A DNA stretch of 64,000 nucleotides from Nitrospirota bacterium. Its GTDB lineage: Bacteria > Nitrospirota > Nitrospiria > Nitrospirales > Nitrospiraceae. The stretch is taken from assembly GCA_040757595.1 (NCBI GenBank), contig JBFLWP010000016.1, forward strand, positions 1-64,000. Reading direction: 5' to 3'. The first letter of the stretch is position 1. Each line of letters begins with the position of its first letter. The translations under genes and the position numbers were made by a program. Below are positions 15,307 through 25,089 of the stretch, piece by piece. The notes beneath the pieces were generated by a model. It was not told the DNA's origin. It saw only the letters and a list, made by a program, of their open reading frames with translations, and ran no database searches.

Positions 15307-18300
15307 TCGCGGCGATTCTCGCCTTCTCCCTGCGCCAGCGCCTCCTCGTGGCCGCCACGGCCTGCCTCCTGGCCGTCGGCGGGGTCTACGCCTACCGGGC
15401 CCTCCCCATCGACGCCTTTCCCGACGTCACGAACATCCAGGTGCAGATCCTGACCGAGGCCCCCGGCCTCTCGCCCGTGGAAGTGGAACGGTTCATCACG
15501 TTCCCGCTGGAGCTCCAGATGACGGGCCTGCCCCGCCTGACGGAGATCCGGTCCATCTCCAAGTTCGCCCTCTCGCAGGTCACGGTGGTCTTCGACGACC
15601 AGACGGACATCTACCGGGCCCGCCAGCTCGTGCTGGAGCGGCTGGCCGAGGCCAAGGGCCGCCTGCCGGAAGGCGTCGAGCCGGTCATGGCGCCGGTCAT
15701 GACCGGGCTCGGGGAGATCTACCAATACTACCTCGCCGGACCGGAGCCGTCCGCCGACGGGGCGTCCCCCGAGAGCCGGCTGATGACCATGCGGACGGTG
15801 CAGGACTGGGTCATCCGCCCGGCCCTCAAGAGCGTGCCCGGCGTGATCGACGTGGACTCGCTGGGCGGCTTCGTCAAGCAGTACCAGGTGCTCGTCCATC
15901 CCTCCAGGCTCAGGAAATACAACCTGACCCTGCACGAGATCTTCGATGCGGTGGCCCGGAACAACGCGAACGCGGGCGGCAACGTGCTCGAGCGGCACGC
16001 GGAGCGGGCGATCGTGCGGGGCGTGGGGCTGATCCGCACGGTCGAGGACATCGAGAACATCGTCGTCAAGGCGGAGGCCGGCACGCCCGTGTTCGTCCGC
16101 GACGTGGCCGAGGTCCGGATCGGCCACGCGGTCCGGCACGGGGCCGCGATCCTGAACGGCGAGCGGGAGGTGATGGCCGGGATCGTGCTCATGCTCCGGG
16201 GCGCCAACGCGCGCGAGGTGGTCGAGCGGGTGAAGGACCGGGTCGAGGCGATCCACCGGGACGGCCTCCTGCCGGACGGGCTGCGGATCGTCCCCTTCTA
16301 CGACCGGAGCGACCTCGTGAACGCGGCGGTGGAGACCGTCTCCGGGGCGGTGCTCGAGGGGGTCGGGCTCGTCACGCTGATCCTGTTCGTCCTGATCGGG
16401 AACGTCCGGAGCGCGATCGTGGTCATGGCGACCCTCTGCCTGACCCCGCTCGTCACGTTCCTCGTCATGGGCCGGGTCGGGCTCTCGGCCAACCTGATGT
16501 CGCTCGGCGGGCTGGCCATCGCGATCGGGGAGATCGCCGACGCCTCGATCGTGATGGTCGAGAACATCCACCGGCACCTCTCGCAGCCCCACGACGCCTC
16601 GCGGAGCCGGCTGCACGTGGTGCTGCAGGCCGCGAAGGAGGTGGGCCGCCCCACGGTCTTCGGCGTCCTCATCATCTGCATCGTGTATCTGCCGATCATG
16701 ACCCTCTACGGGATGGAGGGGAAGATGTTCGCCCCGCTGGCCTACACGATGGTCATCGCGCTGCTGGTGTCCCTGGCCCTGACCCTGACCCTCTCCCCCG
16801 TGCTCTCCTCGCTGCTGCTGAGCGGGCGCGGGACGGACCAGGAGACCGTGGCGGCCCGCTGGGCCAGGCGGCTCTACGCACCCGTCCTCAGCCGGGCGCT
16901 GGAGCGGCGCGGGCTCGTGGTAACCGGCTCCGCCCTCCTCCTGATCGGCACCGTCGCGCTGACCCCCTTCCTGGGCCGGGAGTTCATCCCGATCCTCGAC
17001 GAGGGGGCGCTCACGCCCCAGGTCATCCGGCTGCCCAGCGTCTCCCTGGCCGAGTCCATCGAGATGGAAAAGCGCGTGCAGAAGGCCATGCTGGAGTTCC
17101 CCGAGGTGCGGACGGCGGTCGGGAAGATCGGCCGCTCCGAGATCGCCTACAGCCCGGAGGAGCCCAACGAGAGCGACCCGGTCGTGACGCTGCGGCCGAG
17201 GGACACTTGGACCACCGCCCAGACGAAGGCCGGCCTGGTGGACGCGATCCGGCGGCGGCTGGCCGACGTTCCGGGCATCTCGATCCTGATGAGCCAGCCG
17301 ATCCAGGAGCGGGTGGACGAGCTGATCTCCGGCATCCGGACCGAGTGCGCGATCAAGCTCTACGGCGACGATCTGGATACGCTCAAGGCCAAGGCCGACG
17401 AGATCGCCGAGATCATGCAGACCGTGCGGGGCGTCAAGGACCTGAAGGTCGAGCAGATCGCCGGCCAGCCCTACCTGACCGTGGACATTGACCGGCACAA
17501 GATCGCCCGCCACGGGATCAACGTGGCGGACATCCAGGAGATCGTCACGACCGCGATCGGCGGCAAGCCGGCCACCACCGTGTACGAGGGCGAGCGCCGG
17601 TTCCAGCTCTTCCTGCGCTTCCCCGTGGAGTACCGGAACAGCGCGCGGGCGATCGGGGACATCCTGGTCCGGTCCTCCTCGGGCGCGCCGATCCCGTTGA
17701 GCGAGCTCGCCGCGATCGAGTGGCGCGAGGGGCCGGCGCGGATCAGCCGCGAGCAGGTGCGCCGCCGGATCTACGTGGGGTTCAACGTGGTGGGCCGCGA
17801 CATCGGGGGCGTCGTGGAGGAGGGCCGCCAGAAGCTGGCCGCGCAGCTTCACCTGCCGCAGGGCTACACGGTCGTCTGGGGCGGCGCCTTCGAGAACATG
17901 GAGCGGGCCATGGCCCGGCTCCAGATCATCGTGCCGCTCTCGGTCGGCTTGATCTTCTTCCTCCTCTTCCTCTCCTTCCATTCGGTCCGCTACGCGCTCC
18001 TGATGCTCCTCAACCTGCCCTTCGCCCTGATCGGCGGGGTGGCGGCCCTCTGGGTCAGCGGCCAGTACCTGAGCGTCCCGGCCTCGATCGGCTTCATCAG
18101 CCTCTTCGGGGTCGCGGTCGGCAACGGCATCCTGCTCGTCTCCACGATCACCCAGCTCCGCGAGCCGGGGCCGGGACAAGAACGAGGGATGGCGCTCGAC
18201 GAGGCGATCGTGACCGGCTGCTCCCTCCGGCTGCGCCCGGTCCTGATGACGATGCTGACGACCCTGCTCGGCCTGCTGCCCCTGCTTCTGGCCCAGGGAA

Positions 18301-18437
18301 CCGGCGCCGAGGTCCAGCGGCCCCTGGCGACGGTGACGATCGGCGGACTGGTCACCTCCACCGCCCTGACCCTCCTCGTCCTCCCGGCCCTCTACCGCTG
18401 GGTGGAGGAGCGCCGGCCGGCGGCCGGCCAGTCTTGA
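15303..18437 (+). CDS. Heavy-metal RND efflux pump, CzcA/CusA-like
   Basis: 1044 residues with the HME-RND layout: N-terminal helix followed by RALPIDAFPDVTNIQVQ, TM4 segment GEIADASIVMVENIHRH, and repeated periplasmic porter domains. The PDVTNIQVQ motif is closer to the divalent-cation/Czc group than the first pump (PDISDTQV), so it may handle another metal; this is an inference. It starts inside the adaptor stop codon. No outer-membrane factor follows; the one at 1-1143 or that at 58484-60001 could serve. Confidence 0.92.
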   Translation: MIAAILAFSLRQRLLVAATACLLAVGGVYAYRALPIDAFPDVTNIQVQILTEAPGLSPVEVERFITFPLELQMTGLPRLTEIRSISKFALSQVTVVFDDQTDIYRARQLVLERLAEAKGRLPEGVEPVMAPVMTGLGEIYQYYLAGPEPSADGASPESRLMTMRTVQDWVIRPALKSVPGVIDVDSLGGFVKQYQVLVHPSRLRKYNLTLHEIFDAVARNNANAGGNVLERHAERAIVRGVGLIRTVEDIENIVVKAEAGTPVFVRDVAEVRIGHAVRHGAAILNGEREVMAGIVLMLRGANAREVVERVKDRVEAIHRDGLLPDGLRIVPFYDRSDLVNAAVETVSGAVLEGVGLVTLILFVLIGNVRSAIVVMATLCLTPLVTFLVMGRVGLSANLMSLGGLAIAIGEIADASIVMVENIHRHLSQPHDASRSRLHVVLQAAKEVGRPTVFGVLIICIVYLPIMTLYGMEGKMFAPLAYTMVIALLVSLALTLTLSPVLSSLLLSGRGTDQETVAARWARRLYAPVLSRALERRGLVVTGSALLLIGTVALTPFLGREFIPILDEGALTPQVIRLPSVSLAESIEMEKRVQKAMLEFPEVRTAVGKIGRSEIAYSPEEPNESDPVVTLRPRDTWTTAQTKAGLVDAIRRRLADVPGISILMSQPIQERVDELISGIRTECAIKLYGDDLDTLKAKADEIAEIMQTVRGVKDLKVEQIAGQPYLTVDIDRHKIARHGINVADIQEIVTTAIGGKPATTVYEGERRFQLFLRFPVEYRNSARAIGDILVRSSSGAPIPLSELAAIEWREGPARISREQVRRRIYVGFNVVGRDIGGVVEEGRQKLAAQLHLPQGYTVVWGGAFENMERAMARLQIIVPLSVGLIFFLLFLSFHSVRYALLMLLNLPFALIGGVAALWVSGQYLSVPASIGFISLFGVAVGNGILLVSTITQLREPGPGQERGMALDEAIVTGCSLRLRPVLMTMLTTLLGLLPLLLAQGTGAEVQRPLATVTIGGLVTSTALTLLVLPALYRWVEERRPAAGQS

Positions 18438-18451
18438 CGGGATCACCGGTG

Positions 18452-18481
18452 TTGCCGTGCCGCGGGGAACCTTGCTAGGCT
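18452..18481 (+). promoter_or_regulatory. Possible sigma-70 promoter of the TPR gene
   Basis: TTGCCG (18452-18457) and TAGGCT (18476-18481), spaced by 18 bases, with TGC before the -10 (extended -10). It lies just upstream of ATG 18503 and its AAGGGGGAAG ribosome site. The -10 match is moderate. Confidence 0.3.
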
Positions 18482-18502
18482 TCGACCGGCAAGGGGGAAG
18501 CC

Positions 18503-20149
18503 ATGACGTCCCGTGACCTGCTCAGCCCGTTGCTCTGCCTGCCGCTCTTCATCGCTGCTCCATCGGCGGCCTGGGCGGCCGAGAACTCAGCTCCCCTCTT
18601 CGACAACCTCGGCTCCTACCACCATGCGATCTCGACCGGATCGCCGCAGGTCCAGCGGTATTTCGACCAGGGCATGGTCCTCTCCTTCGCCTTCAACCAT
18701 GCGGAGGCGATCCGCTCGTTCCGCGAAGCGATCCGGCTCGACCCGGACTGTGCCATGTGCCACTGGGGCGTCGCCTACGCCCTCGGCCCCAACATCAACA
18801 GCGACATGGACCGGAAGGGCGCCCGCGAGGCCTACAAGGCGATCCGGCTTGCGCTGAAGAAGGCCGACCGGGCGACCGAGGCGGAGCAGGCCTACGTCCG
18901 GGCGCTCGCCGTCCGTTACGCCGCCAAGCCTCCGTCCGACCGCAAGGCCCTGGATCTTGCCTATGCCGACGCGATGCGGGACCTGGCCCATCGTTTCCCG
19001 GACGACGTGGACGCGGCGACGCTCTTCGCCGAATCCCTGATGGACACGACGCCCTGGCACTACTGGACCGAGGACGGGCAGCCGGGGCCGGTCACGGAGG
19101 AATTGGTCGCAACCCTGGAGTCCGTGCTGGCCCGGGCTCCCGAGCATCCCTTCGCCCTGCACCTCTACATCCACGCGATGGAGGCCTCCCCGACCCCGGA
19201 ACGGGCCGAGGCGGCAGCGGACCGGCTGGGTCCGCTCGTGCCCGGAGCCGGACACCTGGTCCACATGCCCGCCCACATCTACCTGCGGATCGGCCGGTAC
19301 TCTGACGCGGAGGTGGCCAACGCCAAGGCGGCCGCTGCCGACGAGGCCTACTTCGCCCACAGCGATCACAGTCATGCCGAAGGCCTCTACGCAGCCGGCT
19401 ACTATTTGCACAACATCCACTTCCTCTGGCAGGCGGCGCTGTTCGAAGGGCGAAGCCATGTCGCGCTGGAGGCGGCCAGGAAGCTCGCGCGGGAGGTCAC
19501 GCCTGGGCGGCTCAAAGCCCACCCGGAGGCGGAGCACTTCCTGCCGATCCCGCTCTTCACGCTGGCGCGGTTCGGCCGGTGGGACGAGATCCTGGCCGAG
19601 CCCAAGCCGCCCGCCGCGCACCGCTACCACCGGGCCATGTGGCACTACGCGCGCGGGCTGGCGCTCGCGGCAGGGGGCCGGCTCAAGGAAGCGGGCCGGG
19701 AAGCTCGACAGTTGGACCGGCTGGCCGCCGGCCTGAAACGGAAGGCCGGCGCGGAGACTCCGTCGGTCCCGGCCGCCGACCTCGTCGCCCTGGCCGGGCA
19801 CCTGCTGGCGGCCGAGATCGCCGACCGCGGAGGCCGCTCCGACGAGATGCTCCGCCACTATCGGGACGCGGTTCAGATCCAGGATCGGCTGCCCTACATG
19901 GAGCCCCCCTACTGGTACTATCCGGTTCGTCAGGATTTGGGGATGGCGCTGCTGCGGCTGGGACGTCCAGGGGAGGCCGAGGAGGCCTTCCGTGAGTCGC
20001 TTCGCCGCCATCCCCGCAACGGCTGGTCGCTTTACGGCCTCGCCCAGAGCCAGAAACAACAGGGCAAGGCCGAGGCGGTCGAGACGCAGCGGCGCTTCGA
20101 GGAGGCTTGGGCGAGGGCGGACGTGCCGCTCGCCGATTTACACTTCTGA
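18503..20149 (+). CDS. Secreted tetratricopeptide-repeat protein
   Basis: 548 residues: cleavable signal peptide ending near AWAAEN, then TPR-type helices throughout (QRYFDQGMVLSFAFNHAEAIRSF near the start, EEAFRESLRRHPRNGWSLYGLAQSQ at the end). The motif CAMCHWGVAYALGPN formally contains a CxxCH haem site, but the same position in related TPR proteins, as I recall them, is often CAMCYWG. I therefore do not call it a cytochrome. It is probably a periplasmic scaffold of unknown partner. Start ATG 18503 has a good ribosome site. Confidence 0.75.
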   Translation: MTSRDLLSPLLCLPLFIAAPSAAWAAENSAPLFDNLGSYHHAISTGSPQVQRYFDQGMVLSFAFNHAEAIRSFREAIRLDPDCAMCHWGVAYALGPNINSDMDRKGAREAYKAIRLALKKADRATEAEQAYVRALAVRYAAKPPSDRKALDLAYADAMRDLAHRFPDDVDAATLFAESLMDTTPWHYWTEDGQPGPVTEELVATLESVLARAPEHPFALHLYIHAMEASPTPERAEAAADRLGPLVPGAGHLVHMPAHIYLRIGRYSDAEVANAKAAAADEAYFAHSDHSHAEGLYAAGYYLHNIHFLWQAALFEGRSHVALEAARKLAREVTPGRLKAHPEAEHFLPIPLFTLARFGRWDEILAEPKPPAAHRYHRAMWHYARGLALAAGGRLKEAGREARQLDRLAAGLKRKAGAETPSVPAADLVALAGHLLAAEIADRGGRSDEMLRHYRDAVQIQDRLPYMEPPYWYYPVRQDLGMALLRLGRPGEAEEAFRESLRRHPRNGWSLYGLAQSQKQQGKAEAVETQRRFEEAWARADVPLADLHF

Positions 20150-20169
20150 GCGGCTTTGCCGAGGTGACG

Positions 20170-20622
20170 ATGAAACGCCGTGCGCAATCCGGGACCATTC
20201 GGGTGAAGCGGGCCTACGAGCCGGCGAGCTCCAAGGACGGAGCACGCTTTCTGGTGGATCGCCTCTGGCCGCGCGGGCTCACGAAGACCGCCCTCAAGCT
20301 CGACGGCTGGCTGAAGGAGGCGGCTCCGAGCGACGGGCTGCGTCGCTGGTTTTCCCACGATCCGGAGAAGTGGGTTGAGTTCCGGCGCCGCTACTCGGCC
20401 GAGCTGGACGGCAAGCCGGAGACCTGGCAGCCGATCCTGGAGGCGGCCAGGAAGGGCCCGATCACGCTCCTCTTCGGAGCCAAGGACCGGGCGCACAACA
20501 ACGCAGTCGCGCTCAAATCCTACCTGGAATCCAAGTTTTTCTCATCTGTAGCGTTCCGCTCCAACGTCCCTCCCCCAGTTGTAGCAAGATGCCATCTGAA
20601 AACGGTTGAGGGTCTTCTCTAA
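20170..20622 (+). CDS. DUF488 family protein with an atypical C-terminus
   Basis: 150 residues. The DUF488 core is clear: IRVKRAYEP near the start, RFLVDRLWPRGL, then WFSHDPEKWVEFRRRY and a final TLLFGAKDRAHNNAVALKSYLE. Function is unknown in the family. The last 28 residues (FFSSVAFRSNVPPPVV and on) do not look like the family and may come from a frameshift or lost stop. I chose ATG 20170, which begins the conserved part; the gap from the TPR gene is 20 bases. Confidence 0.8.
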   Translation: MKRRAQSGTIRVKRAYEPASSKDGARFLVDRLWPRGLTKTALKLDGWLKEAAPSDGLRRWFSHDPEKWVEFRRRYSAELDGKPETWQPILEAARKGPITLLFGAKDRAHNNAVALKSYLESKFFSSVAFRSNVPPPVVARCHLKTVEGLL

Positions 20623-20753
20623 CCGACGGCTTTCCTTCATAAATCCCGATAACGCCGGCGTTCGTCGGTGGCCCGTGCCTTGCTACTTTCCATCGAATCC
20701 GCAAGGATGAGGGTCGTTGTCCGCCGACCCTCCGAGCGACCGAGCGGGGCGCG

Positions 20754-21869
20754 ATGTTTCAGGTGCAACGGAAAGAGCGGGTCATCGGCTTGGCCTTGGC
20801 TGCCGCCGTCGCGATCGGCGGATTCGCCGCCATGACGGAGTGGCTCCGCAACCAGCGGCTGCCCGACGGCCTGATCCAGGCCAACGGGCGGATCGAGGGC
20901 GATCATGTCACCATTGCCAGCAAGTTCCCGGGACGGGTTCAGGCCCTGCTCGCCCGCGAGGGCGACGTCGTCAAAGCGCGGCAGGTTCTGATTCAGATCG
21001 ACGACGTCCAGACGAGGGCCAAGGTCGAGCAGGCCCGGCGGGCGTTCGAGACCGTTGAAGCGCAGGTCCAGGCGGCCCACACCTCGCTCGCCGTGTTGAA
21101 TCTGGAGGTGCCGCTGGCCATCGAGGCCGCGGACGAGCGGGTCACCAGCGCCCGTGCGGCCGTGGCCAAGGCCGAGGCGGTGGAGTACGAAGCGCGTCGC
21201 GACGCGGAGCGGATCCGTCCGCTGGTGGCCGAGCAGGCCGTGTCGCAGCAGCAGCACGACCAGGCCGAGGCCCGATGGACCGTGGCCAAGAACGACCTGA
21301 AGGCGGCCAAGGCCGCGTTGCTTCAGTCGAGGAAGGAATTGGCGCAGGCGGAGCTGGGCTGGAAGAGGATTCACGCGAAGGAAAGCGAGGTGGCGGCACT
21401 GGAGCGCCAGCGCGACCAGGCGGAGGCGGCCCTGAACGAAGCGGACAGCGTGCTGGCCGACCTGACCCTCGTCGCGCCGACCGACGGGACGGTGACGACC
21501 CGCTTCGTGGACGTGGGGGAAGTCGTCGCGACCGGCGCCCCGCTGCTCGAGCTCGTGGACCTGGACCGGCTCTACCTCAAGGTCTACGTCCCCGAGGTGC
21601 AGATCGGCAAGCTTCGCCTGGGATTGCCGGCCCGCATCTACACGGATGCGTTTCCGGACCAGCCCTTCGAGGCGACGGTCAAATACATCGCCTCGCGGGC
21701 CGAGTTCACGCCGAAGGAAGTCCAGACCCCGGACGAGCGGGTGAAGCTCGTCTATGCGGTGAAGCTCTATCTCACCGAAAACCCGCAGCACCGGCTGACG
21801 CCCGGATTGCCCGCGGACGCGGTGATCCGGTGGCGCGACGACGTGGCCTGGGCGAAGCCGAAGTGGTGA
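20754..21869 (+). CDS. HlyD-family periplasmic adaptor of an ABC exporter (YbhG-like)
   Basis: 371 residues: one N-terminal membrane anchor (about 10-28), biotinyl-lipoyl half-motifs (NGRIEGDHVTIASKFPGRV and LTLVAPTDGTVTTRFVDVGE) around a long coiled-coil hairpin (about 85-215), and a beta-barrel. It should couple the downstream ABC transporter to an outer-membrane channel. It heads a gene set matching ybhG-ybhF-ybhS-ybhR of E. coli; the substrate cannot be read from sequence. Confidence 0.88.
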   Translation: MFQVQRKERVIGLALAAAVAIGGFAAMTEWLRNQRLPDGLIQANGRIEGDHVTIASKFPGRVQALLAREGDVVKARQVLIQIDDVQTRAKVEQARRAFETVEAQVQAAHTSLAVLNLEVPLAIEAADERVTSARAAVAKAEAVEYEARRDAERIRPLVAEQAVSQQQHDQAEARWTVAKNDLKAAKAALLQSRKELAQAELGWKRIHAKESEVAALERQRDQAEAALNEADSVLADLTLVAPTDGTVTTRFVDVGEVVATGAPLLELVDLDRLYLKVYVPEVQIGKLRLGLPARIYTDAFPDQPFEATVKYIASRAEFTPKEVQTPDERVKLVYAVKLYLTENPQHRLTPGLPADAVIRWRDDVAWAKPKW

Positions 21870-21990
21870 ACCAAACGCAAGGCGTGAAACGTGATGAGTG
21901 ATCGGTGATGGGTGGTGAAGAGATGATCGAAGAGGACAGGACCGTCACCAGTTCACCGGTCGCGCATCACCCGTCACCCATCACCCACGA
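21870..21990. repeat. Palindromic repeat at the start of the ABC ATPase gene
   Basis: GTGAAACGTGATGAGTGATCGGTGATGGGTGGTG (about 21882-21916, written here only as units GTGATGRGTGAT) is answered by inverse units at about 21950-21985 (CATCACCCGTCACCCATCACC). The right part is translated as the divergent N-terminus of the ATPase. Confidence 0.6.
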
Positions 21991-23938
21991 CGAGATCGTG
22001 CGCGTGGCCGGCTTTGGCAAGCGGTACAAGAAGCAGGTCGCCGTTCAGGGCGTGGATCTCACCATCCGGCGCGGCGAGCTGTACGGCCTGATCGGCCCGG
22101 ACGGAGCCGGCAAGAGCAGCCTGATGAAGGCAATCGCCGGCGTGCTGACGTACGACGAGGGAGCGGTGGAGGTGTTCGGCATCGCCGTGGACTCCGAGCG
22201 AGCCGCGGAACGGGTGAAACACCGCCTCGGCTTCCTGCCTCAGGGGCTCGGTCTCAACCTGTACCCGGAGCTCTCCGTCGAGGAGAACATCGACTTTTTC
22301 GCCCGCCTGCGTCTGGTGCCTGAACGCGAACTGGCCGAACGGAAGGCCCGCCTGCTCGCCATGAGCCGGCTGGACCGCTTCCGGGATCGCGTCATGAAGC
22401 ATCTCTCCGGCGGCATGAAGCAAAAACTCGGGCTGATCTGCACGCTCGTCCACGAACCGGACTTTCTCATCCTGGACGAGCCGACGACCGGCGTGGACCC
22501 GGTCTCCCGGCGGGACTTCTGGGCCATTGTGTCCGAGCTCGTGCAGGAACGGGGCATGACGGCCCTCGTGTCCACCGCCTACATGGACGAAGCGGCGCGC
22601 TTCCACCGGCTGTCCTTCATGTCGAGCGGGCGCGTCCTGGCCTCCGGTTCGCCGCTCGACATTCAATCGCTCGTTCCCGGCACCAAGGTGACCGTGCAGG
22701 CCGAGCCCCAGGTCGAGGCCCTGATTCGCCTGAAGAAGACGTTCCCCCACGTCGAAGCGGTGGGTCCGTTCCTGCACGTCTTCGCGGAAGGAGCCGAGCC
22801 GGCGGCAGCGGCCCGGCGGATCGAATCCGCCCTGGGGGACATCAAGGCGGGCCGCCTGCAGGCGGAGGAGCCGGAGCTCGAAGACGTGTTCGCCGCCCTG
22901 TTGCTCAGACAGGAGGGCCACCAGGATGCCGGCGATCTCCGCGGCGGCGCCCCGTTGCAGCGCCAGCGGGACGGGCTGGCCATCGAAGCGCGGAACCTCG
23001 TCCGCGATTTCGGGGCCTTTCGTGCGGCGGATCGGGTCAGCTTCCAGGTCAAACAGGGGGAGATCTTCGGCCTCCTGGGAGCCAACGGCGCGGGAAAGAC
23101 CACGGTCATCAAGATGCTGACCGGCATCCTGCCGCCCAGCGGGGGAGAAGGCCTGGTCGCCGGAGCCGACATGCGCGGGACCGGCGGGGCCATCAAAGAG
23201 CGGATCGGCTACATGTCCCAGGCGTTCTCGCTGTACCTGGACCTGACGGTGGTCGAGAACATCCGCCTCTTCGCCGGGATCTACGGCCTCGGCAAGCGGG
23301 AGACGAACGAGCGGCTGGAGTGGATCGTGCACATGGCGGGGCTGGCCGGCTACGAGTCCGGCTTGACGGGCCGGCTCCCCATGGGCGTGCGGCAGCGTTT
23401 GGCCCTGGGCTGCGCGCTGGTACACCGCCCGCGCGTCCTGTTCCTCGACGAGCCCACCTCGGGGGTCGATCTGATCGGGCGGGGTCGCTTCTGGGACATC
23501 CTGGTCCGCCTCTCGCGGGAGGAAGGGGTGGCGATCCTGATCACGACCCACTACATGGGCGAGGCCGAGCACTGCGACCGCCTGGCGCTGATGCATGCCG
23601 GCCGCATCGTGGCGGACGGGACGCCGGCGGACCTGAAGCGGCAGGTGGAACGGGAGGCCGGCCGTCTGCTCGAGGTGGTCGCCGACCAGCCGGGGAAGGC
23701 CCTGGTCTATTTGCAGCGGGCCGGCTTTCACGGCGCGTCCCTCTTCGGGACCAAAATCCATTTCCTGTGCCGCGACCCGGTGCGGGACGAGGAATGCGCC
23801 TGTCGCGCGCTGGAGGCCAGCGGCGTGGCCGTCAAATCCGTCGCCGGGCGCCCGCTCAGCCTGGAAGACGTCTTCGTCTACAAGGTGATGGCGCTGGAAC
23901 GGGAGGAGCGCGTGGCCGGCGCGTACGCGCACGCATGA
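21908..23938 (+). CDS. ABC exporter protein with two fused ATPase domains (YbhF-like)
   Basis: About 676 residues containing two nucleotide-binding domains in tandem. Domain 1: Walker A GPDGAGKSS, signature LSGGMKQKL, Walker B FLILDEPTTGVDP. Domain 2: Walker A GANGAGKTT, Walker B LFLDEPTSGVD, but the signature is altered to LPMGVRQRL. It energises the two permeases that follow. The start is uncertain: ATG 21908 or ATG 21923; the first 30 or so residues derive from repeat DNA and the conserved part begins at DEIVRVAGFGKRYK. The stop overlaps the next start by ATGA. Confidence 0.88.
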   Translation: MGGEEMIEEDRTVTSSPVAHHPSPITHDEIVRVAGFGKRYKKQVAVQGVDLTIRRGELYGLIGPDGAGKSSLMKAIAGVLTYDEGAVEVFGIAVDSERAAERVKHRLGFLPQGLGLNLYPELSVEENIDFFARLRLVPERELAERKARLLAMSRLDRFRDRVMKHLSGGMKQKLGLICTLVHEPDFLILDEPTTGVDPVSRRDFWAIVSELVQERGMTALVSTAYMDEAARFHRLSFMSSGRVLASGSPLDIQSLVPGTKVTVQAEPQVEALIRLKKTFPHVEAVGPFLHVFAEGAEPAAAARRIESALGDIKAGRLQAEEPELEDVFAALLLRQEGHQDAGDLRGGAPLQRQRDGLAIEARNLVRDFGAFRAADRVSFQVKQGEIFGLLGANGAGKTTVIKMLTGILPPSGGEGLVAGADMRGTGGAIKERIGYMSQAFSLYLDLTVVENIRLFAGIYGLGKRETNERLEWIVHMAGLAGYESGLTGRLPMGVRQRLALGCALVHRPRVLFLDEPTSGVDLIGRGRFWDILVRLSREEGVAILITTHYMGEAEHCDRLALMHAGRIVADGTPADLKRQVEREAGRLLEVVADQPGKALVYLQRAGFHGASLFGTKIHFLCRDPVRDEECACRALEASGVAVKSVAGRPLSLEDVFVYKVMALEREERVAGAYAHA

Positions 23939-25089
23939 ACCTGCGCCGCATCGCCATCGTGGCCTCCAAGGAATGGCGGGAGACGCTGCGCGACCGGATG
24001 TTCCTCCTGCTCGCGTTCCTGATCCCCGTCGCCTGGATGACCGTCTTCGGGTACGGCCTGGTCCTCGACGTGGAGCACGTCCCGTTCGCCGCGCTCGACC
24101 GGGACCACAGCCGGCTCAGCCGAGACTACGTGTCTCGCTTTCAGCAATCCCGTTACTTCGACTTCCGGGGATACGTCCGGGACGAGCGCGAACTCGATCG
24201 TCTCATTGCCCGCGGCGTCGTCCGGGCAGCCATCATCGTGCCGGACACGTTCCAGGAGCGCCTGCTGGCCGGGGAACCGGCCGCCGTGCAGACCCTGCTC
24301 GACGGCACCTTTCCCCTGCGCAGCGACATCACCAAGGGCTACGTCATCGCGATCAACGGCGCGTTCAGTCAGGAGCTTCTGGTCGACCATCTCGCCCGCA
24401 CGCGACGCCTGACGCGGCAACGGGCGGCGGAGATCGCCCAGCCGGTGAAACTCGAGGTGCGCTACCTCTACAACCAGGCCGTGAAAAGCGCCTGGACCAT
24501 CGCCCCGGCTCTCGTGATGTTCGTGCTCACGATGTCGCCGCCGCTCCTGACCGCACTGGGCATCGTCCGCGAGAAGGAACGCGGCTCGATCTACAACATC
24601 TACAGCTCGACCGTCACGCGGTTCGAATTCCTGATGGGGAAGCTCCTGCCCTCCGCGATCATTTCCTCGATCAATGTCGTCGTGCTGTGGCTGATGGCCG
24701 TGTACGTGTTCGGGGCGCCGTTCAAAGGGAGCTTCGCCTTCTTCTTCGCCGCCTCCTTGCTCTTCATCGTCTGCACGACCGGCATCGGGCTGGTCGTCTC
24801 CATGCTGGTCAGGACGCAGCAGGCCGCGTTGATCATTACGATTCTGATTTCGATCATCCCGTCGGTGAACTACTCGGGCCTGTTGGTCCCGGTCACCTCT
24901 TTGACCCACGGCGCGCAAGCCTTCGCCCATGCGTTTCCGGCGATGTACTACACCAACATCGTTCGCGGGATCTTCCTGAAAGGCGTCGGCGTGGACGTTC
25001 TGTGGCCCGACGTGCTGATTCTCGTCGCGTTCGCCGTTGCGCTGCGGGTGGTCGGGTGGTTGCTGTTCACGAAGAGGCCGCGGGCATGA
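23935..25089 (+). CDS. ABC-2 type exporter permease, first of two (YbhS-like)
   Basis: 384 residues. The N-terminal helix (LLLAFLIPVAWMTVFGYGLVLD) is followed by a large extracytoplasmic domain and then five helices with the ABC-2 signature GIVREKERGSIYNIYSSTVTRFEFLMGK. Such permeases pair to form the pore of drug, polymer or lipid exporters. Start and stop both overlap neighbours by ATGA, showing tight translational coupling. Confidence 0.88.
   Translation: MNLRRIAIVASKEWRETLRDRMFLLLAFLIPVAWMTVFGYGLVLDVEHVPFAALDRDHSRLSRDYVSRFQQSRYFDFRGYVRDERELDRLIARGVVRAAIIVPDTFQERLLAGEPAAVQTLLDGTFPLRSDITKGYVIAINGAFSQELLVDHLARTRRLTRQRAAEIAQPVKLEVRYLYNQAVKSAWTIAPALVMFVLTMSPPLLTALGIVREKERGSIYNIYSSTVTRFEFLMGKLLPSAIISSINVVVLWLMAVYVFGAPFKGSFAFFFAASLLFIVCTTGIGLVVSMLVRTQQAALIITILISIIPSVNYSGLLVPVTSLTHGAQAFAHAFPAMYYTNIVRGIFLKGVGVDVLWPDVLILVAFAVALRVVGWLLFTKRPRA

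Noticed and set aside
18740-18790. CAMCH motif of the TPR protein as a haem site
   Set aside because: The motif lies inside a TPR helix and related proteins, as I recall them, often have Tyr in place of His.
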